Positions 10,605 to 22,050 are shown, numbered from the stretch's first letter. The stretch: DNA of 64,000 bases from Dallia pectoralis (GCA_029465975.1 CM055747.1:12629986-12693985); one strand, 5' to 3'. Notes: a model not told the origin generated them from the sequence alone. Made by a program: numbers and translations.

Positions 10605-11533
10605 TAGGGCTGGACAATAATTCAATATCACTATATATCGCGGTAAAAAAAAATCAATAACGGTGATATGATTTCTAAACACATTTTCGATATTTCAATA
10701 TTTTTGCTGATCTCCAACACGGCAAGTTTAAGCTACAAAATGAGCGCCCATGACCGCAATTCAAACGTGACTGAACGAGCTTCCATAAGTGAGAAGAAAG
10801 CAGACAGTTGATATGAGAGGAAAGACTAATTCAGTGGTAGGGAAGTGGTTCAGCTTTCTGAGATCTGATAAACTTCAGGTTTCAGCGTGATGCTAAATGT
10901 GCCGGAGAATGAGAGGCTCAAAAGCGCATAAAGCCAACATGGAGCTTGGATCTTCCGCGTTGACTGGCCCATGACGTCATGATGGACATGCGCTTTTGAG
11001 CACTCTCATTCTCCGAGCATGTTGCAACCGATAGCAACATGCGCGTTCATGAGCTTCTCTAAATCCACAGTCACGTAGCGAACTCATGAACTCACCTCTT
11101 CATTGTCTAAAATATTCACTAACGTTAAACGATATGTTTATAGAACAAGTTTTGTTGCAGGAAGTTTTGTGTAAAGAATAATATAATCAGCCTATGTTAT
11201 TGTTTAAAGTTAAAAATATTAATAAGGTCTCAGAGTCCAATTTTTTATTTGACTTTTCTTGTTTGTATAAAGGTTAAAATCAAATAAAAGGTGAACTTTA
11301 ATTTATTTGTACCGTTTTATTTCTAAAATATTATTTAGTTTTATAGGAGGAGGCTCAAAAGACTTGGCAAATGTATTTTTCAGAAGATTGTAGGTACAGA
11401 CATCCGTTGTGGGTGTTCATGGCATTTTGTCTGAGGCTTTTATGTTGTTCATATCGATATCGGAATTATATCGTATCGACCGAAATTAAGAAATATATCG
11501 TGATATAAAATTTTGCCATATCGTCCAGCCCTA
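10605..11533. mobile_element. Nested hAT-type element
   Basis: The ends are TAGGGCTGGACAATA and, reversed, TAGGGCTGGACGATATGG: a 15-bp inverted repeat with one mismatch, followed by AT-rich CGATAT-type subterminal sequence typical of fish hAT ends. The flanks share only AGGT (10601-10604 and 11534-11537); no clean 8-bp duplication survives. It carries no transposase frame. It lies wholly inside the 9779-11909 element and is therefore the younger insertion. Confidence 0.8.
10903..11015. repeat. 27-bp inverted repeat in nested hAT
   Basis: The arms 10903-10929 (CGGAGAATGAGAGGCTCAAA..) and 10988-11015 pair over 27 bases with a single extra base on the right arm. The 58-nt loop holds ATGACGTCAT. 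The arms can form a long stem. Confidence 0.9.
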
Positions 11534-11909
11534 AGGTCAATACAATACAGGACTGAAGTTGCTGTGCATTGTTCTAGTGCAATATGCTGTTGAAATACAA
11601 GCATTTTTTGTGAAATTAAATATTTTTTTACTGTATTTGATTAATGTCATTGTATAAAAAGAGGTTTAAATAAATACAAATCTTACAGACATACATGATT
11701 TGTATACATTTAATTTCTGTGGTAAGATGACTTGAAATGACTCGAAACTAAAATGGTAGGACTTTGGACTCGACTTGAGACTTGTTGCTTTTGACTTGTG
11801 ACTCGACTCGGGACTTGCCTCATCTTTGACTCGACTTGACTCGGGACTCGAGGGCAAAGACTTGAGACTTACTTGTGACTTGCATAACAATGACTTTGTC
11901 CCACCTCTG

Positions 11910-12241
11910 CTACAGGCACACACATATCACTGTTAGATAGTGGCCTGGGGTGATCCAGTGATCTAGGCTGCTGTCTACAGGCACACACATGTCACTGTTA
12001 AATAGTGGCCTGGGGTGGTCCAGTGATCTAGGCTGCTGTCTGCAGGTACACACATGTCACTGATAAATAGTGGCCTGGGGTGATCCCGTGGTCTAGTCTG
12101 CTGTCTACAGGCGCACATACATGTCGCTGTTAAATAGTGGCCTGGGGTGATCCAGTGATCTAGGCTCCTGTCTACAGGCACACACATGTCACTGTTAAAT
12201 AGTGGCCTGGGGTGATCCAGTGATCTAGGCTGCTGTCTAGT
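11910..12241. repeat. 65-bp minisatellite, middle part
   Basis: About five copies of the same unit as 9672-9778, starting directly with the right target duplication of the hAT. It is broken again at about 12240 by a second DNA element. Confidence 0.93.
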
Positions 12242-13821
12242 GGCCCCAGTGATCTTACCCCTAGCCCTTCCCCTTAGTTTTGCTCATTCGCGCGACACCA
12301 AGTGCTGTCCGAATACTCATTTTGATAAAGACGAAGGGGTAAGACGAAGGGCTATATACCCCTTGAAACCAAGATATTCCGAGAGCTTACTTGAAACCAA
12401 GGGGTACCCAGAACACATTGCGAGACGTCAACAATGGCTGCTAGATCAGCAAAATAGACCCATAAATGTAGTATTTTGGGATTAAAAAATTACGACACAA
12501 TTGTTTTGTGATCTACGCAGTCCTGTATGTATATATTTTTAACCATTTCAATAATTGAAGTTTTTTTTTTAAATCGCTACTTTTTGCCAGTTTTCAACGC
12601 CAAAGATACATTGCTAATTTGTCCCGTATTTCTCTGACTAGCCTTTACTCAATGCATGTTTGTCTACAGTTAACTCTTTTAGCAGATAATTCATATCAGT
12701 GCATAACATAACCTGTTGCGTTTGGAAAAGTGCTTTACATACCGTCTCGAATCACACAGGGACGCCGGAGGAAACCCGGCAAATAATTCGCTTTCGGGCA
12801 GAAAATGAACAGCAGTTTCATGCTGTACAACCATAGACTGTATAAAGATTAGGTGTAAAACATAATTTGGATATGATACAGGACACTGGTGAGGCCAAGA
12901 CAGAGATTATTGGGCCTCTTTGGAAAAAATGGTTGAAAAACTGTAGTTTGTTTGTTATTGCACTTTGCACATTTTTGTGAGTTTTGCACATTTAATTTAA
13001 ATAGTACTGTTATTTAACAACTGTATATGTTTTACAATGTTGTTCAATAAATACAGGTTTTTGATTAAGGGTTTCTGAACATCGATCAATGACATTCAAA
13101 ACAGTGATCACTGAAACAGATATACAAAACAGTGTGGATAAAAATATTTATTGAAAACAGCCTTCAGTAGTAAGCAAGCAGGTTTATTTATATAGCACGT
13201 GTGCTTTACAAAAACATTAAAAACAATAGTACACAGAAGAACATCTGCATCCATACGCACCGCCACCAAACATATAACTACTACATACATCGAACCATAT
13301 GCGCAGTATAGACGTGTTGGGGTTTATGGCACAGTATCTTGTTGGACCACCAGTCTGGAAAATAAAACAATTTTACACCATTAATGGCTGAGTTGGGAAA
13401 AATGTTTGCTACCTTGTTGGTTAGTTCCGTGAACTTTAAATACAATACGATAATGTTGTTTGCAACCAATCGATACATACCATAAGTTAAACTACCAGCA
13501 TTCGTAGGCGTCGTAGACCTCTTCTCGCTTGATTTCTGCGATTTGTTGCAGATAATCGCAAAAACAAAACTAAAATCCACGAAATCGACATACACACTTT
13601 TCCAGACTGCATCTCGGAAGTTTGAGATCAACATTTGTGTCGCCTCTGGTGACGTAGCAGCCAGCTAGCGACGATGTATGATGACGTAGCCAAAACCGAG
13701 TGGTGTCCCAATTCCTAGGGGAACGTAGCCCTTACCACTTGGTTTCGAGGGCCAAGGGGGAGGGGTAAATTAAGGGGTAGGGCTAAGGGGAAGGGGTAAG
13801 TGGGAGTAGTCGGATTGGGCC
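12242..13821. mobile_element. Unclassified DNA element in the 65-bp array
   Basis: The ends are GGCCCCAGTGATC and, reversed, GGCCCAATCCGAC, each followed within about 30 bp by CTTACCCC..CCCTTCCCCTTAG-type subterminal blocks in inverted orientation. The flanks share CTAGT (12237-12241 and 13822-13826); a longer 14/15 match is also possible because the flank is itself repetitive, so the duplication size is uncertain. Internal frames on the minus strand (for example 13281-13634) match nothing I recognise. The superfamily is not assigned. Confidence 0.65.
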
Positions 13822-13870
13822 CTAGTCTGCTGTCTACAGGCAGACACATGTCACTGCCGAGTGGGTTTGA
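13822..13870. repeat. 65-bp minisatellite, right remnant
   Basis: A partial unit (CTGCTGTCTACAGGCAGACA, then CATGTCACTG) that continues the array after the second insertion and then loses similarity. Confidence 0.85.
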
Positions 13871-14242
13871 TTCTGGCATGCGCCCTTTGCAGCACACTCT
13901 CCTCTATCTTTCTAACTTTCTCACCAACTTAATAAGCCCCCCAAAAATAATTCTAATCAACGCCAACTTCATTTTTTTCTAAATCAACAATCACCTTTGG
14001 TAAATTTCACATGGCATTATATGTCCTGTATATGTGCACTTATTACGTGATTGTGTACAAGTTACTTTTAGGCCATCTATCTTCATTTGCAAGGCTATAA
14101 TATACCTCGAAGTACGCCACCGTACTTCTATCTAACAACCTGGTCTCTCCAACGCAATTAGTATTACAACCAGAGCAAGGACCCAAGCGCAGACACTGAG
14201 GCGGAGACCAGGTAACGTATAACAATGATTTATTAAGGGGCA
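13871..14242. other. Spacer with short inverted repeat
   Basis: No gene recognised. CCTGGTCTCTCC near 14141 and GGAGACCAGG near 14205 form an inverted pair around a GGACCCAAGCGCAGACAC segment that resembles common fish repeat ends, but I cannot define an element. Confidence 0.45.
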
Positions 14243-14983
14243 GACAGGTTTGTGGTCGGGAACAGGCAGGAGTTCATACACAGAATCAGACGACTGGCGG
14301 TACCGAGGTCTGGGCTGGTTCGTGGTTGTGGACAGGCAGGAGTTCACACACAGAATCAGACGACTGGCGGTACCGAGGTCTGGGCTGGTTCGTGGTTGTG
14401 GACAGGCAGGAGTTCAAACACAGAATCAGACGACTGGCGGTACCGAGGTCTGGGCTGGTTTGTGGTCGGGAACATGCAGGAGTTCATACACAGAATCAGA
14501 CGACTGGCGGTACCGAGGTCTGGGCTGGTTCGTGGTTGTGGACAGGCAGGAGTTCACACACAGAATCAGACGACTGGCGGTACCGAGGTCTGGGCTGGTT
14601 CGTGGTTGTGGACAGGCAGGAGTTCACACACAGAATCAGACGACTGGCGGTACCGAGGTCTGGGCTGGTTCGTGGTTGTGAACAGGCAGGAGTTCACACA
14701 CAGAATCAGACGACTGGCGGTACCGAGGTCTGGGCTGGTTCGTGGTTGTGGACAGGCAGGAGTTCACACACAGAATCAGACGACTGGCGGTACCGAGGTC
14801 TGGGCTGGTTCGTGGTTGTGGACAGGCAGGAGTTCACACACAGAATCAGACGACTGGCGGTACCGAGGTCTGGGCTGGTTCGTGGTTGTGGACAGGCAGG
14901 AGTTCATACACAGAATCAGACGACTGGCGGTACCGAGGTCTGGACTGGTTCGTGGTTGTGGACAGGCAGGAGTTCACACATGA
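14243..14983. repeat. 70-bp minisatellite
   Basis: About 10.6 copies of a unit containing GACAGGCAGGAGTTCACACA, AGAATCAGACGACTGGCGGT and ACCGAGGTCTGGGCTGGTTC. Copies are nearly identical; substitutions include AGTTCAAACA, AGTTCATACA and GGTCGGGAACA, the last at 14250 and about 14465. A unit of 70 bp cycles through all three frames, which creates several overlapping open frames of up to 243 codons. These are not genes. Confidence 0.97.
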
Positions 14984-15393
14984 CAAGCCAGGTGAAACTG
15001 ATCAGGATGTGAGAGTTCGTTTCATTGGCATTGCAAAGGCGCCATCATCATTGTCTCAACAAAACATGCATGGGTCAAAATGTCCTCTCCCGGCGCTTCT
15101 AGTAAGTGTTAATGACTCAGTGCTTCTAGTGTTGACAGTGTCAAAACAACATTTCTGATAGATAAATGTATGTTTTTTATGGACCAAAAATGTGTTTTTC
15201 TTTTGTTATTGAGGGCATTTCTGTGACCCCTATACTTTGAAAGGTAGTGTGCATATTTAACATTTCAATAGCTCTAAACTGATAGCAAGTGCCACCCAGT
15301 TAGCACAGGGTTTAAATACCAACGCCATCACATGACATGTTTGATTTGTAAACCTGCCCAGCAACTATAGAACTTTTTCATATTTTCGTTATC
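14984..15393. other. Unique spacer
   Basis: No gene, RNA or transposon end recognised. Confidence 0.5.
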
Positions 15394-15472
15394 CCCATAA
15401 TCTGTCTCCACAATCCTATAGAGTGGGTGAGAGGAGGTGAAGCCCCATAGGATTGTGGAGACAGATTATGGG
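15394..15472. repeat. Perfect 26-bp inverted repeat (hairpin)
   Basis: The arms 15394-15419 (CCCATAATCTGTCTCCACAA..) and 15447-15472 are exact reverse complements around a 27-nt loop. No terminal duplication is visible. Confidence 0.95.
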
Positions 15473-16828
15473 AATACAACTACCAACAGGAGGTGGAGGC
15501 AGATGGCTCCTCCTCCTATCTCCTCTGCGCTCCTCCTCCTCCATCACTCACCTTCTGTCACCTCACCTACCTTATCATGGTGGCCTGTGATTGATCCATA
15601 ATGTGGAGCACACCCACCCTGTGGTTCCTTCTCAGCCTCTTGCAAAGGGCTGTCTTGGGCAAAGCTGTCTCCTTCTGGTCAGCCGGTCTTCTCCTCTGTC
15701 TACTGGATAATGTTAGACAAGGCAGCAGTTCAGCCTTTTTTTATAGCTTTTTATGTCTTGAATTTTAGGACGCTCGTAATTTGCATTTTAACTCAGACGC
15801 TCGTAATTGTCATGTCTTTCTCAATTGACATTTGTAGTGACAGCAAGAATAGCTGAACATTTGATATGACATTTGTGTATGTGGACTTACCTGTAGGAGC
15901 AGTGGCAGTTTACAAACTCTCATTTTCAGCTGGAGCAGCGCTCACGCTCTATTCTTGAACGTTCCGTCAATGGATTTAAATGATAATTAATTAGCGACAA
16001 GAAAATGTCATAGACTACAGAACGGAAACTTCTGCAAAACTATAGCAACAAAATAGGGTTTAGGGTGCACATTTTGACACCTTTTTGTCCTTATAGTGCA
16101 AAAACTATGGGAGGAGATATGGTGGTCAAAAAGTGATATGATGAGAATATATACGTGAGATAACGGTATGTGAGCTTGACCATTGTCAAGCACACATAAT
16201 AATAATAATAATAAAAGGATCAGAGAATAAAAGGATTTAAAGATGACGTGATATGAACATATGGTGGTGTGTCTGGAATTAAAATGATTAGACAGAAAAT
16301 TAGGGCGTGCCTAAACTACTCTACAAAAAAATATATAAATGACAAATTACTAAGATGCAGAGGTCCACAAGTGAGTATGTTGGAAGTTTCTAAATAAAAT
16401 CTACATGCACTCACTTTGTCTGGTCATTTAGTTATAAGCCAAGGGGTGAAGACTGCCTCAGGTAGCTGCTAAATCTGGTTGTTATATAAATTATTGGCTC
16501 CTTTTATTTAAACGCTTTAAGCACATATTGAGTTTTCTGTTGTCCTTATGAACAATGAATTTCCTTAATTCTGTGAAGGCACCACGTCTAGGGTTTACAA
16601 GTTCCCCTGGGAGAGCTGTCCTCTTGTCCAAACTTGGGGGAGAACACCTGCTAGATATTATGCCATCATCAGCTCTTGGAAATAGTGTCTTCAGGTCTGC
16701 CCACCCTAAACGTCAGTCTGTTTGGGGGGGCCTGGGGGTCTATGCACGTTCCCTCGTGTCCTGTTTGAACATGGGAGGACATTACCCTTTAGACCACACC
16801 CAAAATCAGGTTAATTCACCAAGTCTGC

Positions 16829-16830
<2 letters not shown>
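15473..16830. other. Unique sequence, no gene recognised
   Basis: Includes a TCC-rich patch (about 15505-15545) and a short AAT run (about 16198-16213). Open frames of 61-108 codons show no domain. Confidence 0.5.
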
Positions 16831-16864
<34 letters not shown>

Positions 16865-17110
16865 TTTTCTCTGACCACTAGCTGCAGCGTTTGAACACGC
16901 ATTTGAAGCACCGAAAACGGAACAAAACACACAACACTTACAGTCAAGAGACCCTGCTTATTTGGCGTATGTACTGGACAAATATAGAATGTGTAATATG
17001 CATCTGAATATTGCCATGGAGCAATGTCTAGATGTGTGAGCAGATTGCAGAAGAAGAACAAAGTCCAGATTTATGACATAATGGTCATCCATAATGCCCA
17101 GGACTACCAG
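16831..17110 (-). mobile_element. LINE 3' end with (TG)n tail, copy 1
   Basis: Diverged copy of the segment at 19646-19930: both have, in the same order, a CA run (here 16831-16861), a TTCTCTGAC/TTCTGACAC block, a GGCGTATGTACTG/AGCATATGTACTG block, ATGCATCTGAATA and a GCAGAAGAAGA/GCAAAAGAAGA block. The second copy is continuous with LINE reverse-transcriptase codons, so this is read as the same 3' untranslated region in minus orientation, ending in a TG microsatellite. Confidence 0.65.
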
Positions 17111-17341
17111 ACACAAATCATTCAGGGCTGTCACTGTCTGAAGTCCTCCTGGGTGTGTTGCAGATCATGTTGTGGCCCAGACCCCAACTTCTTGTCTCTG
17201 TGCTTGTCCACCTGCAGATTTGGATTATGTTGAAGGAATCTGATCATGCAAAAACAAGGCCCAATAGTTTATGTACTCTTATAATCTTTACCCTGCCCAG
17301 CCAGAAGAGAACTGGACACCAAACAACTGTCCTGGTCCTTC

Positions 17342-18345
17342 ATCTGTTATGTTAACTGTCCTGGTCCATCATCTGTTAACTGTCCTGGTCCATCATCTGT
17401 TAACTGTCCTGGTCCATCATCTGTTAACTGTCCTGGTCCATCATCTGTTAACTGTCCTGGTCCATCATCTGTTAACTGTCCTGGTCCATCATCTGTTAAC
17501 TGTCCTGGTCCATCATCTGTTATGTTAACTGTCCTGGTCCATCATCTGTTAACTGTCCTGGTCCATCATCTGTTAACTGTCCTGGTCCATCATCTGTTAA
17601 CTGTCCTGGTCCATCATCTGTTAACTGTCCTGGTCCATCATCTGTTAACTGTCCTGGTCCATCATCTGTCATGTTAACTGTCCTGGTCCATCATCTGTTA
17701 ACTGTCCTGGTCCATCATCTGTTAACTGTCTTGATCCATCATCTGTTAACTGTCCTGGTCCTTCATCTGTCATGTTAACTGTCCTGGTCCTTCATCTGTC
17801 ATGTTAACTGTCCTGGTCCATCATCTGTTAACTGTCCTGATCCATCATCTGTTAACTGTCCTGGTCCATCATCTGTTAACTGTCCTGGTCCATCATCTGT
17901 TATGTTAACTGTCCTGGTCCTTCATCTGTCATGTTAACTGTCCTGGTCCATCATCTGTTAACTGTCCTGGTCCATCATCTGTTAACTGTCCTGGTCCATC
18001 ATCTGTTAACTGTCCTGGTCCATCATCTGTTAACTGTCCTGGTCCATCATATGTCATGTTAACTGTCCTGGTCCATCATCTGTCATGTTAACTGTCCTGG
18101 TCCATCATCTGTTAACTGTCCTGGTCCATCATCTGTTATGTTAACTGTCCTGGTCCATCATCTGTTATGTTAACTGTCCTGGTCCATCATCTGTCATGTT
18201 AACTGTCCTGGTCCATCATCTGTTAACTGTCCTGGTCCATCATCTGTTAACTGTCCTGGTCCATCATCTGTTAACTGTCCTGGTTCCTCATCTGTCATGT
18301 TAACTGTCCTGGTCCATCATCTGTTATGATAACTGTCCTGGTTAA
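17342..18345. repeat. 24-bp minisatellite
   Basis: About 40 copies of TTAACTGTCCTGGTCCATCA plus TCTG. A longer variant ends TTATG or TCATG before the next TTAACTG and recurs at irregular intervals. Other variants carry CCTTCATC or TTGATCC. The open frame at 17271-17528 is a repeat artefact. Confidence 0.97.
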
Positions 18346-19645
18346 CTAGTTTGACACATTCATTTCAGTCAAACTGATTTGGTATTTTAGACATCATTTT
18401 TATTGTGTCATGGACACAGAAAAGATGAAATAGACTATGTATTTCTCTCTGTTATCATTTCAACAAGTGAGTTAGCTTGTTTATCAATTCCAGATACACA
18501 TTTCAGCCAGAATTCTGTCAAATACAGTAAAACCTCTTTGGTAATATGAATAACCTGTCTTGAATAATTTGTGGAGTTTGTTCTGCATACCACATTGAGT
18601 GTTTTCGGCCTATTTGAATGCCTCCTATGTTAGGTTAGAATCTGCTCATGGCGATTATCACAATCTCTTCCATTGTTCCGTTAGCTTTGTCATTTAAAAC
18701 AGCAGAATGGGAATTATAGCAGAATTCAGATCTCCTCTCATAGCATTTTATGCACTGTCAGCCCTGTATGAGATTGGGAGGCAAATATCAACAATGTTTA
18801 TGTTTAGCAGCAAATGCTGTATGCAGATCAAAATACTGTAAGAACTTTACAGTTATCTACAACTGAACTGGTAAATACATTAACAACAAGCTTCACGTTT
18901 CGTTTTCAGTGAAGGTACACTATAATGGATCGTAGCGCTCGCTCAAACCAAAGCTTGTATTTTAATCAATGTCTTACCTAATGTAAATCGTCAACTCAAA
19001 TCCATCTTTAGCTCTCCAACCAAACATTAACATTTACCCCGACCTTTTGGTTGAACCGTACACTCTAAAAGCATTCACACGTGAACCCGCGGTGGCTCTT
19101 TAACATTTGAGTCCTTATGTTCTATCGTTGCCATGTGTCTGTACACCCACAGCACATGAAGTGGTGCGCTGGTGTGGCTAAGTGTCTCTAGCTCCAGCCC
19201 AGAAGAGGTCTATAATGACGTGTCACTCAGATGGAGATGTGAACCAGTCTAGTTAGGAGAACACTACGTCTAGACGGCGTATATACGGTGCTCTAAATAA
19301 GTATTTGCCCGCTTTCACATTTTTTTTGTGGTGAAATTAATTGGATGCAATGTTTGGTTTTGGCAACATCTAACTGGACACTTTTTGACTCGTCTGACCG
19401 TTAAACATTATTTCAATAGTTTTTCAAATGTTTGCAATGGTCTTGGATTCGGTTCTAGCAATCTTGGCTAAACATTTTTTATGACATTGGCAAATATCTG
19501 TTAAAAACAGAACTGATAACAAACAGTTGATACCCAAAAACCTTCACATTTCGCTTAAGCAGTTCAGCATGGAAAAAGAAGGCTGAAATTCCTCCACTGC
19601 AATTTGTAAGACAATAGCCTGTTCAAAGAAAGCCAAGCCGGATTA
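18346..19645. other. Unique sequence, no gene recognised
   Basis: AT-rich sequence with no domain-bearing frame, RNA gene or transposon end that I can support. Confidence 0.5.
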
Positions 19646-20655
19646 CGCACACACACACACACACACACAGTTTGTTCTGACACCTTGCTGCAAGACTTTA
19701 TACACACCATTAAGAATGTATACGCGCAATGTAACAGAACACACAATACAAACAGTCCAACAAGTTAGAACATGCGTAGTTAGCATATGTACTGAGTAAA
19801 TACAACATGTATTAAATGCATCTGAATAGTGCAAAAAGTTCTACGTTATAATTCAACATGTCCATGTAGTGTTTATATGAGTCAGGCAAATATCTAGTTG
19901 TATGTACAGTTGTGCAAAAGAAGAGCAACGTCTAGCTATAGTACAAGATGTCAATTTTCAGTGCCAATATCAGTGCAGAGAGTGATTAGGGATTTGAGAT
20001 TTGGGGGGGCCGGTACTGTTCTTTATGGGGCAGCAGCTTGCATCCAATGGTCCGCGAACGATGTGTCCTTGTCCTTAAAAGTGTCTGCAGCGTACCAGAC
20101 GGTGATGGAGGAGGTCATGATGGGCTCAATGATGGCTGTGTAGGCGTTAGTCATCGGACTCAATGATGGCTGTGTAGGCGTTAGTCATCGGACTCAATGA
20201 TGGCTGTGTAGGCGTTAGTCATCGGACTCAATGATGGCTGTGTAGGCGTTAGTCATCGGACTCAATGATGGCTGTGTAGGCGTTAGTCATCGGACTCAAT
20301 GATGGCTGTGTAGGCGTTAGTCATCGGACTCAATGATGGCTGTGTAGGCGTTAGTCATCGGACTCAATGACGGCTGTGTAGGCGTTAGTCATCGGACTCA
20401 ATGATGGCTGTGTAGGCGTTAGTCATCGGACTCAATGATGGCTGTGTAGGCGTTAGTCATCGGACTCAATGATGGCTGTGTAGGCGTTAGTCATCGGACT
20501 CAATGATGGCTGTGTAGGCGTTAGTCATCGGACTCAATGATGGCTGTGTAGGCGTTAGTCATCATAGTCATTGGCAGGTTGTACTTTTTGAGCTGCCACA
20601 GGCAGTACAGCCTTTGTTGTGCTTTCTTAGTGAGAGAGCTGATGTTCACCTCCCA
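19646..20655 (-). pseudogene. LINE reverse-transcriptase C-terminus and 3' end
   Basis: Read on the minus strand from 20655, the codons give NISSLTKKAQQRLYCLW, then QLKKYNLPMTMMTNAYTAII, then, beyond an internal tandem array, MTSSITVWYAAD. These are the conserved region after the catalytic domain of fish L2/CR1-like LINEs, in their normal order. The 3' untranslated part runs to a TG microsatellite at 19646-19670. The copy is 5'-truncated and broken by a 34-bp array expanded from its own codons (20127-20568), so it cannot code. The clade assignment is from motif recognition only. Confidence 0.8.
20127..20568. repeat. 34-bp minisatellite born from LINE codons
   Basis: Thirteen copies, with GATGGCTGTG starting at 20131 and every 34 bp to 20539, of GATGGCTGTGTAGGCGTTAG followed by TCATCGGACTCAAT. 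The only visible change is GACGGCTG at 20369. On the minus strand the unit encodes the NAYTAIIES stretch of the surrounding LINE, once per unit but out of phase from copy to copy because 34 is not a multiple of three. Confidence 0.95.
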
Positions 20656-21218
20656 CCTCCCACGCTCCTCTGCTTCCGTCTCTGCCTCCCTTTCTACCTC
20701 CCCCCCCCTGCCTCTCTCCACCCACTCTCTCTTAGTTCACACTCCAGTGGTCTCTACCTTGGTGGCCATACGCCCACCTTAACATGATGTAGTCTTACTC
20801 ACATGTGTCCACGGGGAAGATGCGGACGTATCACGTTAATATTTCCATTGTGAACGCTGCTGTCTGTCTGTGGCCGAATGCGTTTGATGATGTGGGCGGG
20901 GTTTATCCTCTAGCCTGGGTGAGGGGACAGAGGTGGCATAGGAACAGAGGGGTGTTGGGCCATCCTCTTCTGAGTTGTTGTGCACGGCTCCAGTACTGTC
21001 AGTGAGAAAGTCCTGGAAATATGACGTGTCAGTCTCTCTGTATCTGCACAATGCGTTATGAAACATGTTCGACAGGATGTGGAATTGGCATAATTTACTG
21101 TTGAAAAGGTCAAAACATGAATCATACCGTAATGAATGTAGCCACCGACAGACCTCCACCCACCAGTTACAGTAATGTGTCTCTGCTGGGAGAAATCCTG
21201 AGGGAGAAATGATTCATC
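20656..21218. other. Unique spacer
   Basis: C-rich patch at about 20690-20710; otherwise nothing recognised. Frames of up to 144 codons on the minus strand overlap the next array and are not supported. Confidence 0.5.
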
Positions 21219-21866
21219 TGAAACTCCCACATCCCCACGGCCCAGAGTTATTCCAGACAGAACTAACAGATGCAGAGTCACTCCCACATCCCCAAGACCC
21301 AGAGTTATTCCAGACAGAACTAACAGATGCAGAGTCACTCCCACGGCCCGGAGTTATTCCAGACAGAACTGTTATGATGCAGAGTCACTCCCACGGCCCA
21401 GAGTTATTCCAGACAGAACTAACAGATACAGAGTCACTCCCACATCCCCAAGACCCAGAGTTATTCCAGACAGAACTAACAGATGCAGAGTCACTCCCAC
21501 ATCCCCACGACCCAGAGTTATTCCAGACAGAACTAACAGATGCAGAGTCACTCCCACATCCCCACGACCCAGAGTTATTCCAGACAGAACTTTTATGATG
21601 CAGAGTCACTCCCCCATCCCCACGGCCCAGAGTTATTCGAGACAGAACTGTTATAATGCAGAGTCACTCCCCCATCCCCACGGCCCAGAGTTATTCCAGA
21701 CAGGACTAACAGATGCAGAGTCACTCCCACGGCCCAGAGTTATTCCAGACAGAACTAACATCTGCAGAGTCACTCCCCCATCCCCATGACCCAGAGTTAT
21801 TCCAGACAGAACAGCTGAAGAGACACTCCCCCATCCCCACGGCCTGGCGTTCTTCCAGACATACAT
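21219..21866. repeat. 57-bp minisatellite
   Basis: About 11 copies with CACTCCCACATCCCCACGGC, CCAGAGTTATTCCAGACAGA and ACTAACAGATGCAGAGT. Several copies lack ACATCCCC or carry TTATGATGCAG instead of ACAGATGCAG. Because 57 is 19 codons, one frame stays open (21209-21598), but codon-level conservation is not visible and indels break it. Confidence 0.95.
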
Positions 21867-22050
21867 GACAGCTGCAGAGACACTTCCTGTCTAATTCACC
21901 TAGTTAGATTAAATAGGCTCATTGCTCTTTGACTTGAATTCCTCTTTGATTAGTTTGTTGAAGCAGATCATTTAATGAGGCTGTATAGGCTTCAGGGACC
22001 AAAAGCCTAAGCAGTGTCCTACCAGGAGGATTTGATATGGGTAAGGGTAA
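21867..22050. other. Spacer
   Basis: AT-rich single-copy sequence between two arrays; nothing recognised. Confidence 0.5.

Larger units (their letters stand above)
9779..11909. mobile_element. hAT-type element inserted in the 65-bp array
   Basis: The ends read CAGAGGTGTGGACTCGAG and, reversed, CAGAGGTGGGACAAAGTC. The element is flanked by an exact 8-bp duplication CTACAGGC (9771-9778 and 11910-11917), the hallmark size for hAT. Both subterminal regions are dense in ACTCGA/ACTTG motifs. No transposase frame remains, so it is non-autonomous. It contains a five-copy 37-bp array (10053-10238) and a second hAT (10605-11533). The element is 2131 bp including the nested one, about 1.2 kb without it. 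Confidence 0.92.

Noticed and set aside
14252..15012. Overlapping frames of 138-243 codons
   Set aside because: Arise from the 70-bp repeat passing through three phases; no domain.
17342..18345. CRISPR-like appearance of regular short repeats
   Set aside because: Units are contiguous with no unique spacers; this is a tandem minisatellite. The same holds for the other arrays.
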